From positions 1-45,548 of the forward strand of contig CAYRZU010000020.1 of NCBI GenBank assembly GCA_964428895.1: a stretch of DNA of 45,548 nucleotides. The letters are read 5' to 3'. The position numbers and the translations under genes are program-made. Origin of the DNA: HyVt-337 sp964428895 (lineage in GTDB: Bacteria; Planctomycetota; Phycisphaerae; SM23-33). Positions 22,680-33,800 of the stretch are shown here, piece by piece. The number at the start of each line of letters is the position of its first letter. The first letter of the stretch is position 1. The notes under the pieces are model-generated. The model saw nothing but the letters and a program-made list of their open reading frames with translations, made no database searches and was not told the origin of the DNA.

Positions 22680-25246
22680 TCTGCAGCCAATAGACCGACC
22701 ACCGCCAGCAGCATCAGCCGCGAGTCCCACAACTCGCGAGGCCACTCACGCACGCTGCGGCGTCGGCCGGACGGTATCCACTCCGCCAGCGCGTCGATGT
22801 CACTGAGGCGGGTCAGCCCATCTACGGGTCTCTGGGCGATCGACCGCCGCCCAATCGCCCGCAAAGGTGTTTCGTTCGCTTCCTTGTTCAGCGCTTCGGC
22901 CTGGGGCAATTCGATCACGATCAGGCGCTCCGCGACAATCTGCGCCGCGTGCGGATGATCCTGCATGGCCGTCAGACGGTAGGTGCCGCGCCGCGCGGTG
23001 ATAGCCTCGTCGATCTGCCCCTTGAAGTGCCCGCGTTGCCCGTCGCCGGCGACGGCGGGCAGCGCGATGGTCCGCGAGAACTGGCCCTCCGTGTCGATCA
23101 GCTCCACCTCGAACTGATCGGCCTCCAGCGGCGCAAAGGCTTCGTCGTAGGCCAGCACCTCCACCGGGATCGGTTCGCCCGCGGCAAATCGCTCGCCCCC
23201 GGCGCTGATCGTGACGCGATGGCCCGCCTTCCCGCCCGCCAGGTGGCGAATCAGGTTCGACCAGAACCGCCGGTGGTAGTGGCCGTCGCGGAGCAGCCGC
23301 CACCGCCACGTGCTGTCGAAGCCCACGTAGGCCACCCGTCCCGTGCCCGGCGATTGCACCGCCAGAACCGGTTCGGGCCTGTTACGGGCGGTTCGCCGCA
23401 TGGGGTTCCCGTGCTCGGCCAAGGCCCGGGCGCCGGTCTTGAGTCGACCCACCGGGTGCGACCAGTAGATGCCCGGCAGGAAGCCCCAGACATCGCCCGA
23501 CTCGCTTCCGCTGCCGCCCATCCGCATGATTTGGTGGTCGCGGCCGTAGCCGGTCAGCTCGATGGGCCACGGCTGCGGACGGCGCGAGCCGAGACGTTCG
23601 GCCAGATCGACGGTGTTCGGCGACAGCGTCACCGGCAGCAGCGCCCCCAGGGGCTTGAACGACTCGTTGTCCAACAGGAGGTCGTCGGTGTGCTTCTTCC
23701 CGGCGACGTAGCACAGGCCGCCGCCGTGGTCGCTCACGTAGGTCTGCAGCATCTCCACGAACGCCCGGTCGAAACCATCCGCCGTCGGCCTCGGGTCAAT
23801 CAGGACCACGACCTGGTAGCCGGGCTTGTCGGCCTCGCCCGGCGTGCCGATCAGTTGGGTCAGGTCTTTCGGCAGACGCGCCAGCTTCATACCGGTCGAG
23901 GCGGCCTGATTGATCTCCTCGTCGGCGTTTTGCTGCCACACGCTGACCCGGTAGGCCTCGGGGGCGCGAATCAGCGTGTTGCGCAGATACTGGAATTCCC
24001 ATCCGGCCCCGCTGCCAACCAGCAGCACGTGAATCTTCTCGTCGGACACGGTCACCCGCAACGGCCGTGAGGTGTTGTCGTCGAGGTCCTGCTCATCGGC
24101 GCGCGGGGCGACCCGCGCCTTGAACTCCAATTCGCCCAGGTCGGCCGGCTCGAACTGGAACGCCACCTCCACCGTGCGGATGTCGGCCTGATCCGGCGCC
24201 CCGTCGACGTCCTGGGCGGGGGGAATCTCCACGGATTGCGTCAGGCCCGTCTTCGGCCACTCGGGCTCTCCCACAGCCCGGTGGAGCAGTTCCACCTGGA
24301 TCGACTCCTCGGACATATTGCGCGTGGCCAGCAAGGCGGTCAGCTCGATGGTGCTGTTGCGCGGGGTACGGGCCGGGCCGTCGAGACCGACCACGCTGAT
24401 GTTCTTCCGCGGGGTGGGATCTCCGGCCAACACCGTGTAGACGGGCACGGCCCGCTCGTTGGCCAGGTCCACCGCCGCCAGCAGGCGCCCGTCGCCGCCG
24501 GGGGTGGTGATCTGCCCGTCGCTGACCACAATCACCGCCGCCAACCGTCGGCCTCGGGTGCGATCCAACCCGTCGCGAATCGCCCGCGCCACGTCCGTGC
24601 CGAACCCGGTCGCCTGCAACGGCCCGAGCATCTCCGCCGGTGTCGGCAGGTCCGGAGGCGTATCGGCGGCGGCCTCGTCCGAGCCGCCTACCGCGGCGAT
24701 AACGCGGCTGAAGGGCTCGTGGGTGGATCGATCCCCAGAGAATCCGACGATCAGCAACGGGTGGTCCTCGGCCAGCCGGGCCAGGACGCCGTCGGAACGG
24801 CCCAGAATCGCGCGGACCAGGTCCTGCCGGGACATCTCGGCGACCTCGCTGGTCGATACCCCAGCCGCGACGGCCAGGGCCTCGGCCTGGGGCCCGCCGA
24901 GGGCGCGGTCCTCGAAACTCATCGACAGGCTCTCATCAACCGCAACGACTACGATGGACCGCAACTGCTTAACGGTTCGCAACACCACGGCCGGCCGGAG
25001 CAGCACCAATAGCAACATCGTCAGCACCGTGGCGCGGAGGCACGTGAGCACCACCTTGGCTCGTCGCGGCGCGTCGCCCTCTCGCCGGTAGCGGCGAACG
25101 GCCAGGAAGACCAGCGCCCCCACCGCCAGCACCAGCAGCAGCCGCACGAACGGGCCGTACTGGCCCACAAAGTCGAACCGCCAACTATCGGCGGCGGCCA
25201 ACTCGCCGGCGTCCAGCCCCAGCAGCCATTTCAGGATGGCGCTCAC
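22646..25246 (-). CDS. Membrane VWA protein with amidotransferase-like domain
   Basis: An 866-residue protein. Two membrane helices (about residues 30-52 and 64-88) precede a von Willebrand A domain with a complete-looking MIDAS: Asp104-x-Ser106-x-Ser108 (VAVDESLSM), then GFGTDVARAI and VIVVSDGQ. Ig-like strands follow (about 260-390). A flavodoxin-like or class I amidotransferase-like fold comes next (VVVLIDPRPTADGF; YVSDHGGGLCYVAGKKHTD) but lacks a catalytic Cys in the expected place. A closing transmembrane helix (LMLLAVVGLLAAEWIL) lies before the basic tail. The GTG start at 25246 overlaps the stop of the preceding BatA-like gene (GTGA) and has GGAGG seven bases upstream. It probably displays a metal-binding VWA domain outside the membrane and works with the MoxR ATPase. 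Confidence 0.85.
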   Translation of the reverse strand: MSAILKWLLGLDAGELAAADSWRFDFVGQYGPFVRLLLVLAVGALVFLAVRRYRREGDAPRRAKVVLTCLRATVLTMLLLVLLRPAVVLRTVKQLRSIVVVAVDESLSMSFEDRALGGPQAEALAVAAGVSTSEVAEMSRQDLVRAILGRSDGVLARLAEDHPLLIVGFSGDRSTHEPFSRVIAAVGGSDEAAADTPPDLPTPAEMLGPLQATGFGTDVARAIRDGLDRTRGRRLAAVIVVSDGQITTPGGDGRLLAAVDLANERAVPVYTVLAGDPTPRKNISVVGLDGPARTPRNSTIELTALLATRNMSEESIQVELLHRAVGEPEWPKTGLTQSVEIPPAQDVDGAPDQADIRTVEVAFQFEPADLGELEFKARVAPRADEQDLDDNTSRPLRVTVSDEKIHVLLVGSGAGWEFQYLRNTLIRAPEAYRVSVWQQNADEEINQAASTGMKLARLPKDLTQLIGTPGEADKPGYQVVVLIDPRPTADGFDRAFVEMLQTYVSDHGGGLCYVAGKKHTDDLLLDNESFKPLGALLPVTLSPNTVDLAERLGSRRPQPWPIELTGYGRDHQIMRMGGSGSESGDVWGFLPGIYWSHPVGRLKTGARALAEHGNPMRRTARNRPEPVLAVQSPGTGRVAYVGFDSTWRWRLLRDGHYHRRFWSNLIRHLAGGKAGHRVTISAGGERFAAGEPIPVEVLAYDEAFAPLEADQFEVELIDTEGQFSRTIALPAVAGDGQRGHFKGQIDEAITARRGTYRLTAMQDHPHAAQIVAERLIVIELPQAEALNKEANETPLRAIGRRSIAQRPVDGLTRLSDIDALAEWIPSGRRRSVREWPRELWDSRLMLLAVVGLLAAEWILRKKHNMI

Positions 25247-27549
25247 GAGGCACCTCCGTCGCCGTCGGCAGCGTCGCTGATGGTGTAGTGGCCGAATCGT
25301 TGGGCCAGCACGGTCTCCGCCGCCAGCAGCGCCACCGCCGTCAGGAGAAGCCATAGCCACAGTTCGCTCTTGGCCGGGCCGAACACGGCCGTCTTCTGTG
25401 ACTCGCTGCGGGGGACGTAGGTGAACGTATCGCTGCCCAGCGCGCCGCGAAGTTTCTCGCGGCCGGCCACAATCAGATTCCCTTCGGCCGGATCCACGTT
25501 GCGGGCCATCAACAGCCCGGTCCCCCGCCCGTCCGGGCGACGGAGCCACAACGTGTAAACGCCCGCTTCGGTGGGTCCGGTCAGAGCGGTTCGGGTCCGT
25601 CCCTGTTGGCTCGAACGCAGAAGCGTCAGGTCGCTGGCCGGAAAACTGGGCGCCTTCAGCGTGCCTTCGGCGTCCCGATACCCCTCGGGAGGCGTATAGA
25701 CGATTGTCTGCCCCACCCGCGGACCGGCCGCGGCGGCGCGGCTACGGGCCAGAGCGCGGACCAGGTCTTGCACCGGCCCCACGTAGATCCCGGGCGGCTG
25801 GTCGTCGGCCCAATCGTTCCAGCCGGTGGACATCGTGCTGTAGACCATGATGACCCGTCCGCGGCCGAACGCGCGGGAGACAATCGCGGGCGAGTGGGCG
25901 TCATCGGTAAACCGAGCCAACACGTGGGGGGGGTCGCCGGAGTTGGTGGTCGGGCTGTCGACGCGGATTTCTTCGGTCGGCGTAAAGGCGAAGACGCGAA
26001 TGAACCCCGTTAGCACGCCGCCAGGCCCGGCAAAGGTCCGCACCACCGGATGGGTCGGATCGATGCTCTCCGGATCCAGTCGCACAAACCGCTCGCGCGC
26101 GGCGGCGTCGCCGACGGGCGGGCCGATGCGGAACGGACTGAGGCCCGCCCCGTCCGCCAACAGCGGCCCGTTGTAGAAACTCAGGTTCGCGCGATGGCCG
26201 GTGGCGATCAGTAGCCCGCCGCCCTCGCGAACGTAGGTCACCATCGCGATCAGTTGCGGACAGCTCATGCGGCCCTCCGCGTCGAACTCCGAGGGCAGCT
26301 CGGCCACGTTCAACAGGGCCACCGCGTCGTAGTCGCTCAGGGCCACGGTACCCAGCAGCCCGGGGCCGACCACATCGACGGCCACGCCCGCCTGGGCCGA
26401 CCCCGACGGGTCCACCGCCATCGCGAAGGTGAAGGCCTCCCCCGCCGTCGGGTCGGTCGGATCGAGGTGGCCGTCCACCGCCAGGACCCGCAGGGAGTTC
26501 CGGACCGTCACCGCCAGCCACACCGTGTTGTCGCCGTCCAATTCGTCGGCCGGCAACGAGGCCGAGATCACCATGGGCCCGGCCGCCGGAGCCGTGACCT
26601 CGAATTCGGCCCGCCGCCGGCCGCCCGGCTCGATCGCGTCGATTCTCAGCGAGGGCAGTTCCATCCGCACCGGCTCGGCGTCGGCCTCGGGTGGCGGCAG
26701 GCGCATGGCCAGGTCGACCTCGACGTCGCGCACGGTTTCCGGCCCGTTATTGCGGACCACCGCCGCCACCCGCGCCGGCGCTCCGGTCACGATGAACTTG
26801 TCGGCCAACTCCAACGACACCGCTGTCAGGTTGCCTGTCGCCTCGCGGCCGTAGTCCATCACCAACACGTCCACATCGCCGTCGATCAGTCGACCGAAGA
26901 CGGCCTTGAGGGCTTCGGCCCGGTCGGCGCCGAGATCGGCGGCGCGAATGTCACTGAGAATCACCAGCCGCTTGGCGCCGGGCTGAGCCAACAGTCCACC
27001 GGCCACCGGTTCCAGCGTGGCGGCCAGGTCCGACCGAACGTCAGTCGGCTCGAGGGCGCCGATCTTGGCGACCAGGCTGGGCCGATCCGTCACGAAGCCC
27101 ATCGGAAACAACGGCGCGTCGGCCGGGTCCGACGCGCGCCGAATGACAACCGTCTCGCCGTCGCCCAGGGCGCCCAGTTGCTCGACCAGATCGGCCTTGG
27201 CCAGGTCGAACGCCGACCCGCCCCCGAAGCGTTGGCCCATGGACACGCTGTCATCGAGGATGAAGGCGGTGGCCCGCGTGGCGTCCGCCCCCGGGAGCAC
27301 GGCCATCGCCCCGCACCCGGCAAACCTCGCCAACGCCAGTCCCAGCAGCAACACCGCCAGGCAGCGAATGGCCAGCAGGATCAGTTGCTCGATCTGCAGC
27401 CGTCGCCGCTGGCGCCGGAACGCCTCGCGGACAAACCGCATGGCCGCCCAGTCCTGCAGGCGGAACCGCCGGCGGTTGAGCAGATGAATCAGGATCGGCA
27501 CGCCCACGGCGCCCAGTCCGATCCAGAAGATGGCCGGATGAACGAACAT
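25243..27549 (-). CDS. BatA-like membrane VWA protein
   Basis: A 768-residue protein beginning with the BatA N-terminal domain: MFVHPAIFWIGLGAVGVPIL (first helix), then HLLNRRRFRLQDWAAMRFVREA and a second helix around residues 54-77. A VWA domain follows with Asp99-x-Ser101-x-Ser103 (ILDDSVSM), LEPTDVRSDL and LVILSDIR, so the MIDAS looks intact. Beta-sandwich and amidotransferase-like segments come next (YDAVALLNVAELP; VREGGGLLIATGHR). A C-terminal helix (LWLWLLLTAVALLAAETVL) anchors the end. The ATG at 27549 is two bases past the DUF58 stop. The family is known from Bat (Bacteroides aerotolerance) operons, where it works beside MoxR and DUF58 proteins; its exact action is unknown. Confidence 0.88.
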   Translation of the reverse strand: MFVHPAIFWIGLGAVGVPILIHLLNRRRFRLQDWAAMRFVREAFRRQRRRLQIEQLILLAIRCLAVLLLGLALARFAGCGAMAVLPGADATRATAFILDDSVSMGQRFGGGSAFDLAKADLVEQLGALGDGETVVIRRASDPADAPLFPMGFVTDRPSLVAKIGALEPTDVRSDLAATLEPVAGGLLAQPGAKRLVILSDIRAADLGADRAEALKAVFGRLIDGDVDVLVMDYGREATGNLTAVSLELADKFIVTGAPARVAAVVRNNGPETVRDVEVDLAMRLPPPEADAEPVRMELPSLRIDAIEPGGRRRAEFEVTAPAAGPMVISASLPADELDGDNTVWLAVTVRNSLRVLAVDGHLDPTDPTAGEAFTFAMAVDPSGSAQAGVAVDVVGPGLLGTVALSDYDAVALLNVAELPSEFDAEGRMSCPQLIAMVTYVREGGGLLIATGHRANLSFYNGPLLADGAGLSPFRIGPPVGDAAARERFVRLDPESIDPTHPVVRTFAGPGGVLTGFIRVFAFTPTEEIRVDSPTTNSGDPPHVLARFTDDAHSPAIVSRAFGRGRVIMVYSTMSTGWNDWADDQPPGIYVGPVQDLVRALARSRAAAAGPRVGQTIVYTPPEGYRDAEGTLKAPSFPASDLTLLRSSQQGRTRTALTGPTEAGVYTLWLRRPDGRGTGLLMARNVDPAEGNLIVAGREKLRGALGSDTFTYVPRSESQKTAVFGPAKSELWLWLLLTAVALLAAETVLAQRFGHYTISDAADGDGGAS

Positions 27550-27551
27550 GA

Positions 27552-28487
27552 CTATCGCTTGGCCCCCGCCTTGCGCACGGCCGCGGCCCGGGCCGCCAGG
27601 AACGCCAGCAAGGCCGCGTCCAGGTTGTCGGCGGTGGAGATGCGCTTGTAGTCCATGCGGTGCGACACGCACGCGCGTTTCACGTCGAGGCAGAAGTCGT
27701 TGACGGCCTCGAGGTAGCCGGCCCGCAGCGCCCGCGGATCGACCAGCAGTCGGCCGGTCTCTTCCAGGCCGTTGAACATGGTGTTGCCCTGGAAGCCGAA
27801 CGTCAGTTCATCAGTGTCCATCACGTGCAGGACGATGACCTCGTGGTCGTAGTGCCGAAAATGCTGCAGGCCGCGCAGGAGACCCTCGGTGTCCACAAAC
27901 AGATCGCTGACCAGGCACACCAGCCCGCGCCGGGGGAGCTTCTCGGCCATGGCGTGGCAGACGCTCTCTAGGGAGGTCTTCTGGCGCGGTTGGGCCACGT
28001 CCATCTCGTGAATGATTCGTTTCAGTTGGGCCCCACTGGCGGCTGCGGACACGTAGCTGCGAAGGTCGTCATCGAAAACCGCCAACCCCACCGCGTCCTG
28101 CTGCCGCAGCAGCAGGTACCCTAGCGACGCCACGATGGCTGCGGCGTATTGGTACTTGGTCATCCCATCGCGCCCGTACTGCATCGACTCGGACGCATCC
28201 AGCAAGAAGGTGGCCTTGAGGTTGGTCTCCTCCTCGTACTGCTTGACGTAGTAGCGGTCCGTCTTGGCCTGGACCTTCCAGTCGATGTGGCGCGTGTCGT
28301 CGCCGGGGACGTACCCCCGATGGCTGGCGAACTCCACCGAGAACCCATGGAACGGGCTGCGGTGCAACCCCGCGATGAACCCCTCCACCACCAGCCGCGC
28401 CTGGAGGTCCAGGCGCGTAATCTTGGCCAGCACCTTCGGGTCGAGGTACTTTCGTAGATCGTCGCCGGGTCGGGTCGTTTCACTCAC
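27552..28487 (-). CDS. DUF58 protein (VWA-like, BatE/MoxR partner)
   Basis: A 311-residue cytoplasmic protein of the DUF58 family. The diagnostic segment HRGYVPGDDTRHIDWKVQAK occupies residues 56-75. The VWA-like fold follows with DASES (97-101) as metal-binding motif and VCLVSDLF further on. DUF58 proteins are nearly always encoded beside a MoxR ATPase and are thought to be its partner or adaptor. Here it comes 23 bases after moxR. No membrane helix is present, unlike the two VWA proteins that follow. The ATG at 28487 matches the family start. Confidence 0.93.
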   Translation of the reverse strand: MSETTRPGDDLRKYLDPKVLAKITRLDLQARLVVEGFIAGLHRSPFHGFSVEFASHRGYVPGDDTRHIDWKVQAKTDRYYVKQYEEETNLKATFLLDASESMQYGRDGMTKYQYAAAIVASLGYLLLRQQDAVGLAVFDDDLRSYVSAAASGAQLKRIIHEMDVAQPRQKTSLESVCHAMAEKLPRRGLVCLVSDLFVDTEGLLRGLQHFRHYDHEVIVLHVMDTDELTFGFQGNTMFNGLEETGRLLVDPRALRAGYLEAVNDFCLDVKRACVSHRMDYKRISTADNLDAALLAFLAARAAAVRKAGAKR

Positions 28488-28510
28488 GAATCAGCTCCAA
28501 CTGGGGCGTG

Positions 28511-29596
<1,086 letters not shown>

Positions 29597-29636
29597 GGTT
29601 ATTCCCTTCGCGTTCGGCCGGTCGGCCGAGAGTTCT

Positions 29637-30821
29637 CTATCGTTGGCAAATCGGCAAGTAGCCGTAAGGCAGTTGGAGGATGATGGCTGCGATCGACGTT
29701 CGGTACACGCTACCGACGCCGCCGGACCAACTGCCGTCGACCTTTTGGGTGGACCGCAGCCGTTTCTCAATGGTGCGATAGTAGGTATTCCACTGCTCGC
29801 CCCCGCGTTGGTACATCGCCTGGGCATAGTAGAAATGCATGTAGTCCCAATGGCCGTACCAGCCGGCGCGGTCGGGCGAGGGATCGCCGTATTCGCGCAG
29901 GTAGTTCCACAGGCGTTCGACCATCTGGGCCTCGGGCCCGGCGCCGCCGGCCTGGCGGTCGTAGACGCCCGCGGCATAGAAACACGCCAACGCCGCCGCC
30001 GAAATCGCCGGCCGACCCCCGCCACCGCGAGTCCGGGCGCTATAGCGGATGCCCCCGTCGGCGCCTTGGCAGTACCGCAAGTACTCCACCGCTCGGGCGA
30101 TGGTGCTCTTGGGGACTTTGATGCCCGCGTTGCGGCAGGCCCGCAAGGCCTGCAGTTGGGTCACCGTCACCGAGCCTTCATCCTGGTTGCGTTGGGCGCT
30201 GTCGCCCGGTCGGTAGTACCAGCCTCCGGCGTAGCGGTGGCGTTTGCCCAGGTTGGATTGACTCTTGGCGGTCAGGATGACGGCCTTGGTCAGCACGTCG
30301 TGAATCCGCTGCTCGTAGGTGGCGTTGATTTCCGTGCCATAGCATTGGGCCAGGAACAGCATGCTGAAACCATGGTCGTACATCGACTCGGCGCTGCCCG
30401 AGCCGGCGATCAGGCCGTCTTTGTCCCGCGCCTGCCGCAAGACGTAGTCAATGGCGCGAGAGAGGTGTCGGGCGTAGGGGCCCTCCTCGGCGGTCGACCC
30501 GTTGGCCATCAGGGCCAGGCCCGCCAGGCTGGTCATGGTGGCCGAGTAGCTGCGGTAGTGGGATTCGGCCAGCCAACTGCCGTCGTGCCGCTGCGTGCGG
30601 GCCAGGAACTCCAGGGCCTTATTGATCGAGGCCTGCGTGTCCGGGGTGATCAGTTCGGGTAAGGCCGGCCCGGGCGTGGCGGCCTGGGCGGATACGACGA
30701 AGCGTGCCTCGGGCCGCACCGACAGGCTGACGATCATAACGCCGATCATCAGCGTCGCGGCGCTGGCGGCCAGGGCCCGGCGACGGCGGGCGATTTTGGG
30801 CGAGCTAGTCGGCGGGGCCAT
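29637..30821 (-). CDS. Exported terpenoid-cyclase-like (toroid) protein
   Basis: A 394-residue protein with a Tat- or Sec-like basic N-terminus (KIARRRRALAAS) and a hydrophobic signal or anchor. The body consists of alpha/alpha-toroid repeats like those of squalene cyclase and prenyltransferase: INKALEFLARTQRHDGSWLA, MTSLAGLALMANG, HGFSMLFLAQCYG, AVEYLRYCQGADGGIRY and LRSTQKVDGSWSG. The DXDD motif of class II cyclases is not seen, so it is probably a structural or binding toroid, not a cyclase. Its ATG lies inside the last codons of the PQQ-propeller gene (17-base overlap), so it should be translated from the same message. Proteins of this kind are frequent in planctomycete MoxR clusters as I recall them. 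Confidence 0.85.
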   Translation of the reverse strand: MAPPTSSPKIARRRRALAASAATLMIGVMIVSLSVRPEARFVVSAQAATPGPALPELITPDTQASINKALEFLARTQRHDGSWLAESHYRSYSATMTSLAGLALMANGSTAEEGPYARHLSRAIDYVLRQARDKDGLIAGSGSAESMYDHGFSMLFLAQCYGTEINATYEQRIHDVLTKAVILTAKSQSNLGKRHRYAGGWYYRPGDSAQRNQDEGSVTVTQLQALRACRNAGIKVPKSTIARAVEYLRYCQGADGGIRYSARTRGGGGRPAISAAALACFYAAGVYDRQAGGAGPEAQMVERLWNYLREYGDPSPDRAGWYGHWDYMHFYYAQAMYQRGGEQWNTYYRTIEKRLRSTQKVDGSWSGGVGSVYRTSIAAIILQLPYGYLPICQR

Positions 30822-33800
30822 AGACGGTCACTCCCTTCGTGGTCAGCACGACCAGGCGGTCGCCCACCACCGCCGGCGGCCGGGTCACGGCGTTGATGAA
30901 GGCGGGCCCTTGGGCCAGCGGCGCCACGTTCGCACCGTCAGCGGCGGAGACGATCTTCGTAACCCCACCGGCGGGCCGATAGACGCCGGCGATCAAATGC
31001 CCATCGGTGAAGACCGGCGCGAACGTCCCCGGAAGCCGTCGCGACCACGTCAGTTCGCCGCTGTCGGAATCAATGCGTTGACAGACCACGGATTCCCGAC
31101 CCGCGACCTGGGCGGCTGCGTGCTCAGCCGGCGTCAGGCCACCCGGGGGCGGGTTGACCCGACTCAGCAGGAACACGCCATCGGCTCGGGCAACGGCCAT
31201 GAAAGGATTCGGCCTCCGCCCATCGAACCAAGGAGGCTCGATTCGCGCCAGGGCTGTACCGTCGGTCACCGACAGTACTTCCAGTCGCTGTGGGCCGCCC
31301 TGCTGATACTGGAAGACGACTTGGCCCCTTTCGGCTCGGCCAAACCACCCCTTGGTCAGCCCGTCAAACTCGCGTCGCCACAACGGGCTGTCCAGTTGGG
31401 CCGGGTCGAACGCCATCAACACTTCATCGATCAGGACGATCAACGCCCCACTGCCGGCAAGAGAGACCTCGACCCGGCGGGCCCCTTCAAAAGGCTCCTG
31501 GAGCAACTCGCCGGTGGCCATATCGACCACGCGAACGGCCCGAGCGGCCCGGTCGCAAACCACCGCGATTCGGTCATTGGCATGAATAGTCCAGGCCACG
31601 GGCGCCTTCTGGCCGTCGGGCCGCGGCGGCCCGGGCAGGACCCACCGGACCTCGCCGTCGGCGCCGTCGAGACACCGGATGCTCTGGCCATCGGAGAAGA
31701 CACACGCGTCGGGCCCGGAGGCCAACGCCCCGACGACACCCGTTTCGATCGGGAACTCCCATCGCGGCTGTCCGGTGTCAACGTCGATCGCCCGTACCGC
31801 GGCATCCAGCAGGAACAGGGATCGTCCATCCCCCGACAGCGCCGCACGACGAAAGGGCGCCAGGGAGACGCCATCGTCGGTCTTCCACGGTCCTATCGGC
31901 CGTCGCCATCGAACCGCCGCCTGCGCCGACGGCGCCATGGCGTCCAGCCGCACTATCTCATCCCCGGTATCAACAACGAACACCGTTCCGTCCGCTTCCA
32001 GCGCCTCGCCGTTAAGGCTTCTCAGCAGTCGGCCCCTGGGCATGTCCACCGTATAGAGCGCCGCCAGCGGCAAACGCAACTCGGGCGCCGGAGCGCCGGG
32101 GCCGTCCGCGGCCGCCGAATCGACCTCAAGAGCCGCGGACATCGCCTCGGTCAGCGTGCCGTCTATGTCCGCGAACGCCACCCGCACCTGCCCGGCCTCG
32201 GCGCCAAAGCGGTGGCGGGCCTTCCGCCAGGCCTCTTCGGCAATTAAGGCCGCCACCACGCTGTGCCCCTGATAGGCCCGCAAAGCCGCCCGGCCCAATT
32301 GGGCCGACAGCGCCAGCGGGCTGTCGGACTGGCGAGCCACGCGGAACAAATTGGCCCGGGCCCTTTCGATGAGTCGATGGGCCTGGGCCTGATCGGAGGT
32401 CGCTAGCGCCTGTCGGTAGTCGGTTTCCGCCGCGGCCATCAGCGCATCGTCGGCCCAGACGCTATTAGGCCAGCGCCGCGCCACCGCGTTGAGGGCTTCG
32501 GCGTCGCCGGCGACCCGGGCCCGGTCAAAGGCGTCCTTGGCCTGGGCGTCGAAGGCGGCGTAGACCTCGCGGCCGTGGCGCTGCAGCAGCGAGGGGATGA
32601 AGATATCTCGCGCGTACTGGTCTGCCGGAGTCCGAGCGTCGGCGGCGTTCACACGGCGCCCCACCGCCTGGGGGCCTACGGGAACGTCGACGATCTGCTC
32701 GTCTCCGAATCGATCCACCAGTTGGTGGACCGTCGCCAGCGCCCCGGCCGCATCGAAGGCCGCTCGGGCTTTCGCCTGGCGCAGCAGACTGTGGGCCCGC
32801 TCCTGTCGCGAACGGGCGTGAGCGTCCGACGCTTCAAACATCGCCAACATCGCCTGCGGGGTTGGGGAGGCCTGGCCCACGTCGACGTAGGTGTGATAGA
32901 GCATCTGGGCCACGTCCGGCGGCAGACTCGTCAGGTCGGAGACGCTGCTTTCGCATTCGGTCAGGTCCGCCGCCGCTTCATCCAGCAACCCGGCGCGGAC
33001 GGCCGCGGCGGCGCGGCGGGCCCGCAAGCGAACGGCCTGGGCGCCGGAGGCCTGGGATAGTTGCTGCTCGATTTCGGCCCGGACCGTTGGGTACCCGACG
33101 TAGACGGCCACGCCGGCGGCGTTGGCTGCGATCAGCCGATCGCCCGCCGAGATCAGGCTGCCTAGAATCGTTCCCGGCCCGGGCAGGTCGACCGACGAAA
33201 CGCTCTGGCCGGTAATGGTCTCCCCGTCGAGACCGACCTGCACGATTCGTTCGTGGGCGCTGAGCATCACGCCGTCGGGCGTAACCGCCGGGCGACCGTA
33301 GGCCCCCGCGTGGCCCGGAGCCCCACCGGTCAGGTCCGCCGCCGATAGCAGCGCCAGCCGACGCCCGTCGTCGGCGGCCAGCACCGCCATCCCGGGCCCG
33401 CTCAGCAGCACGCGCCCAGGGGCCAGCGCGGTCAGGTGGTTCAGTTCGTACCGGCCTCGGTTCCATACCCGTCGGCCATCCTCGGCAGACAAACACAGAA
33501 CGGTCTGGCTGTCGCCGGGCAGGCAGATGATCCGGTCGCCTAGCGCGAGCACGGGGTTAATCGGCCAAATCGACCGACCGAACCGACTGGGGATATGAGG
33601 CCGATCGCTGTTAACGACACTGGGGTATTGGTACGCCCACAGAGGCTGACCGGTATCGGCCTCGTAGGCGGCCACCACGCCGGCGTTGGTCAGCACTACC
33701 ACCCGCCCGTCCGCGACCACCGGCGGACTGGCCCTCAGAAGCATCTGATCGACATACAGGCCCCGGCTGTTCCCGTAGGCCTCGCCGAGGAACGGAATCT

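Noticed and set aside
29637..30821. Squalene-hopene cyclase
   Set aside because: Toroid repeats are present but the class II DXDD motif is not visible and the length is about half that of a cyclase.
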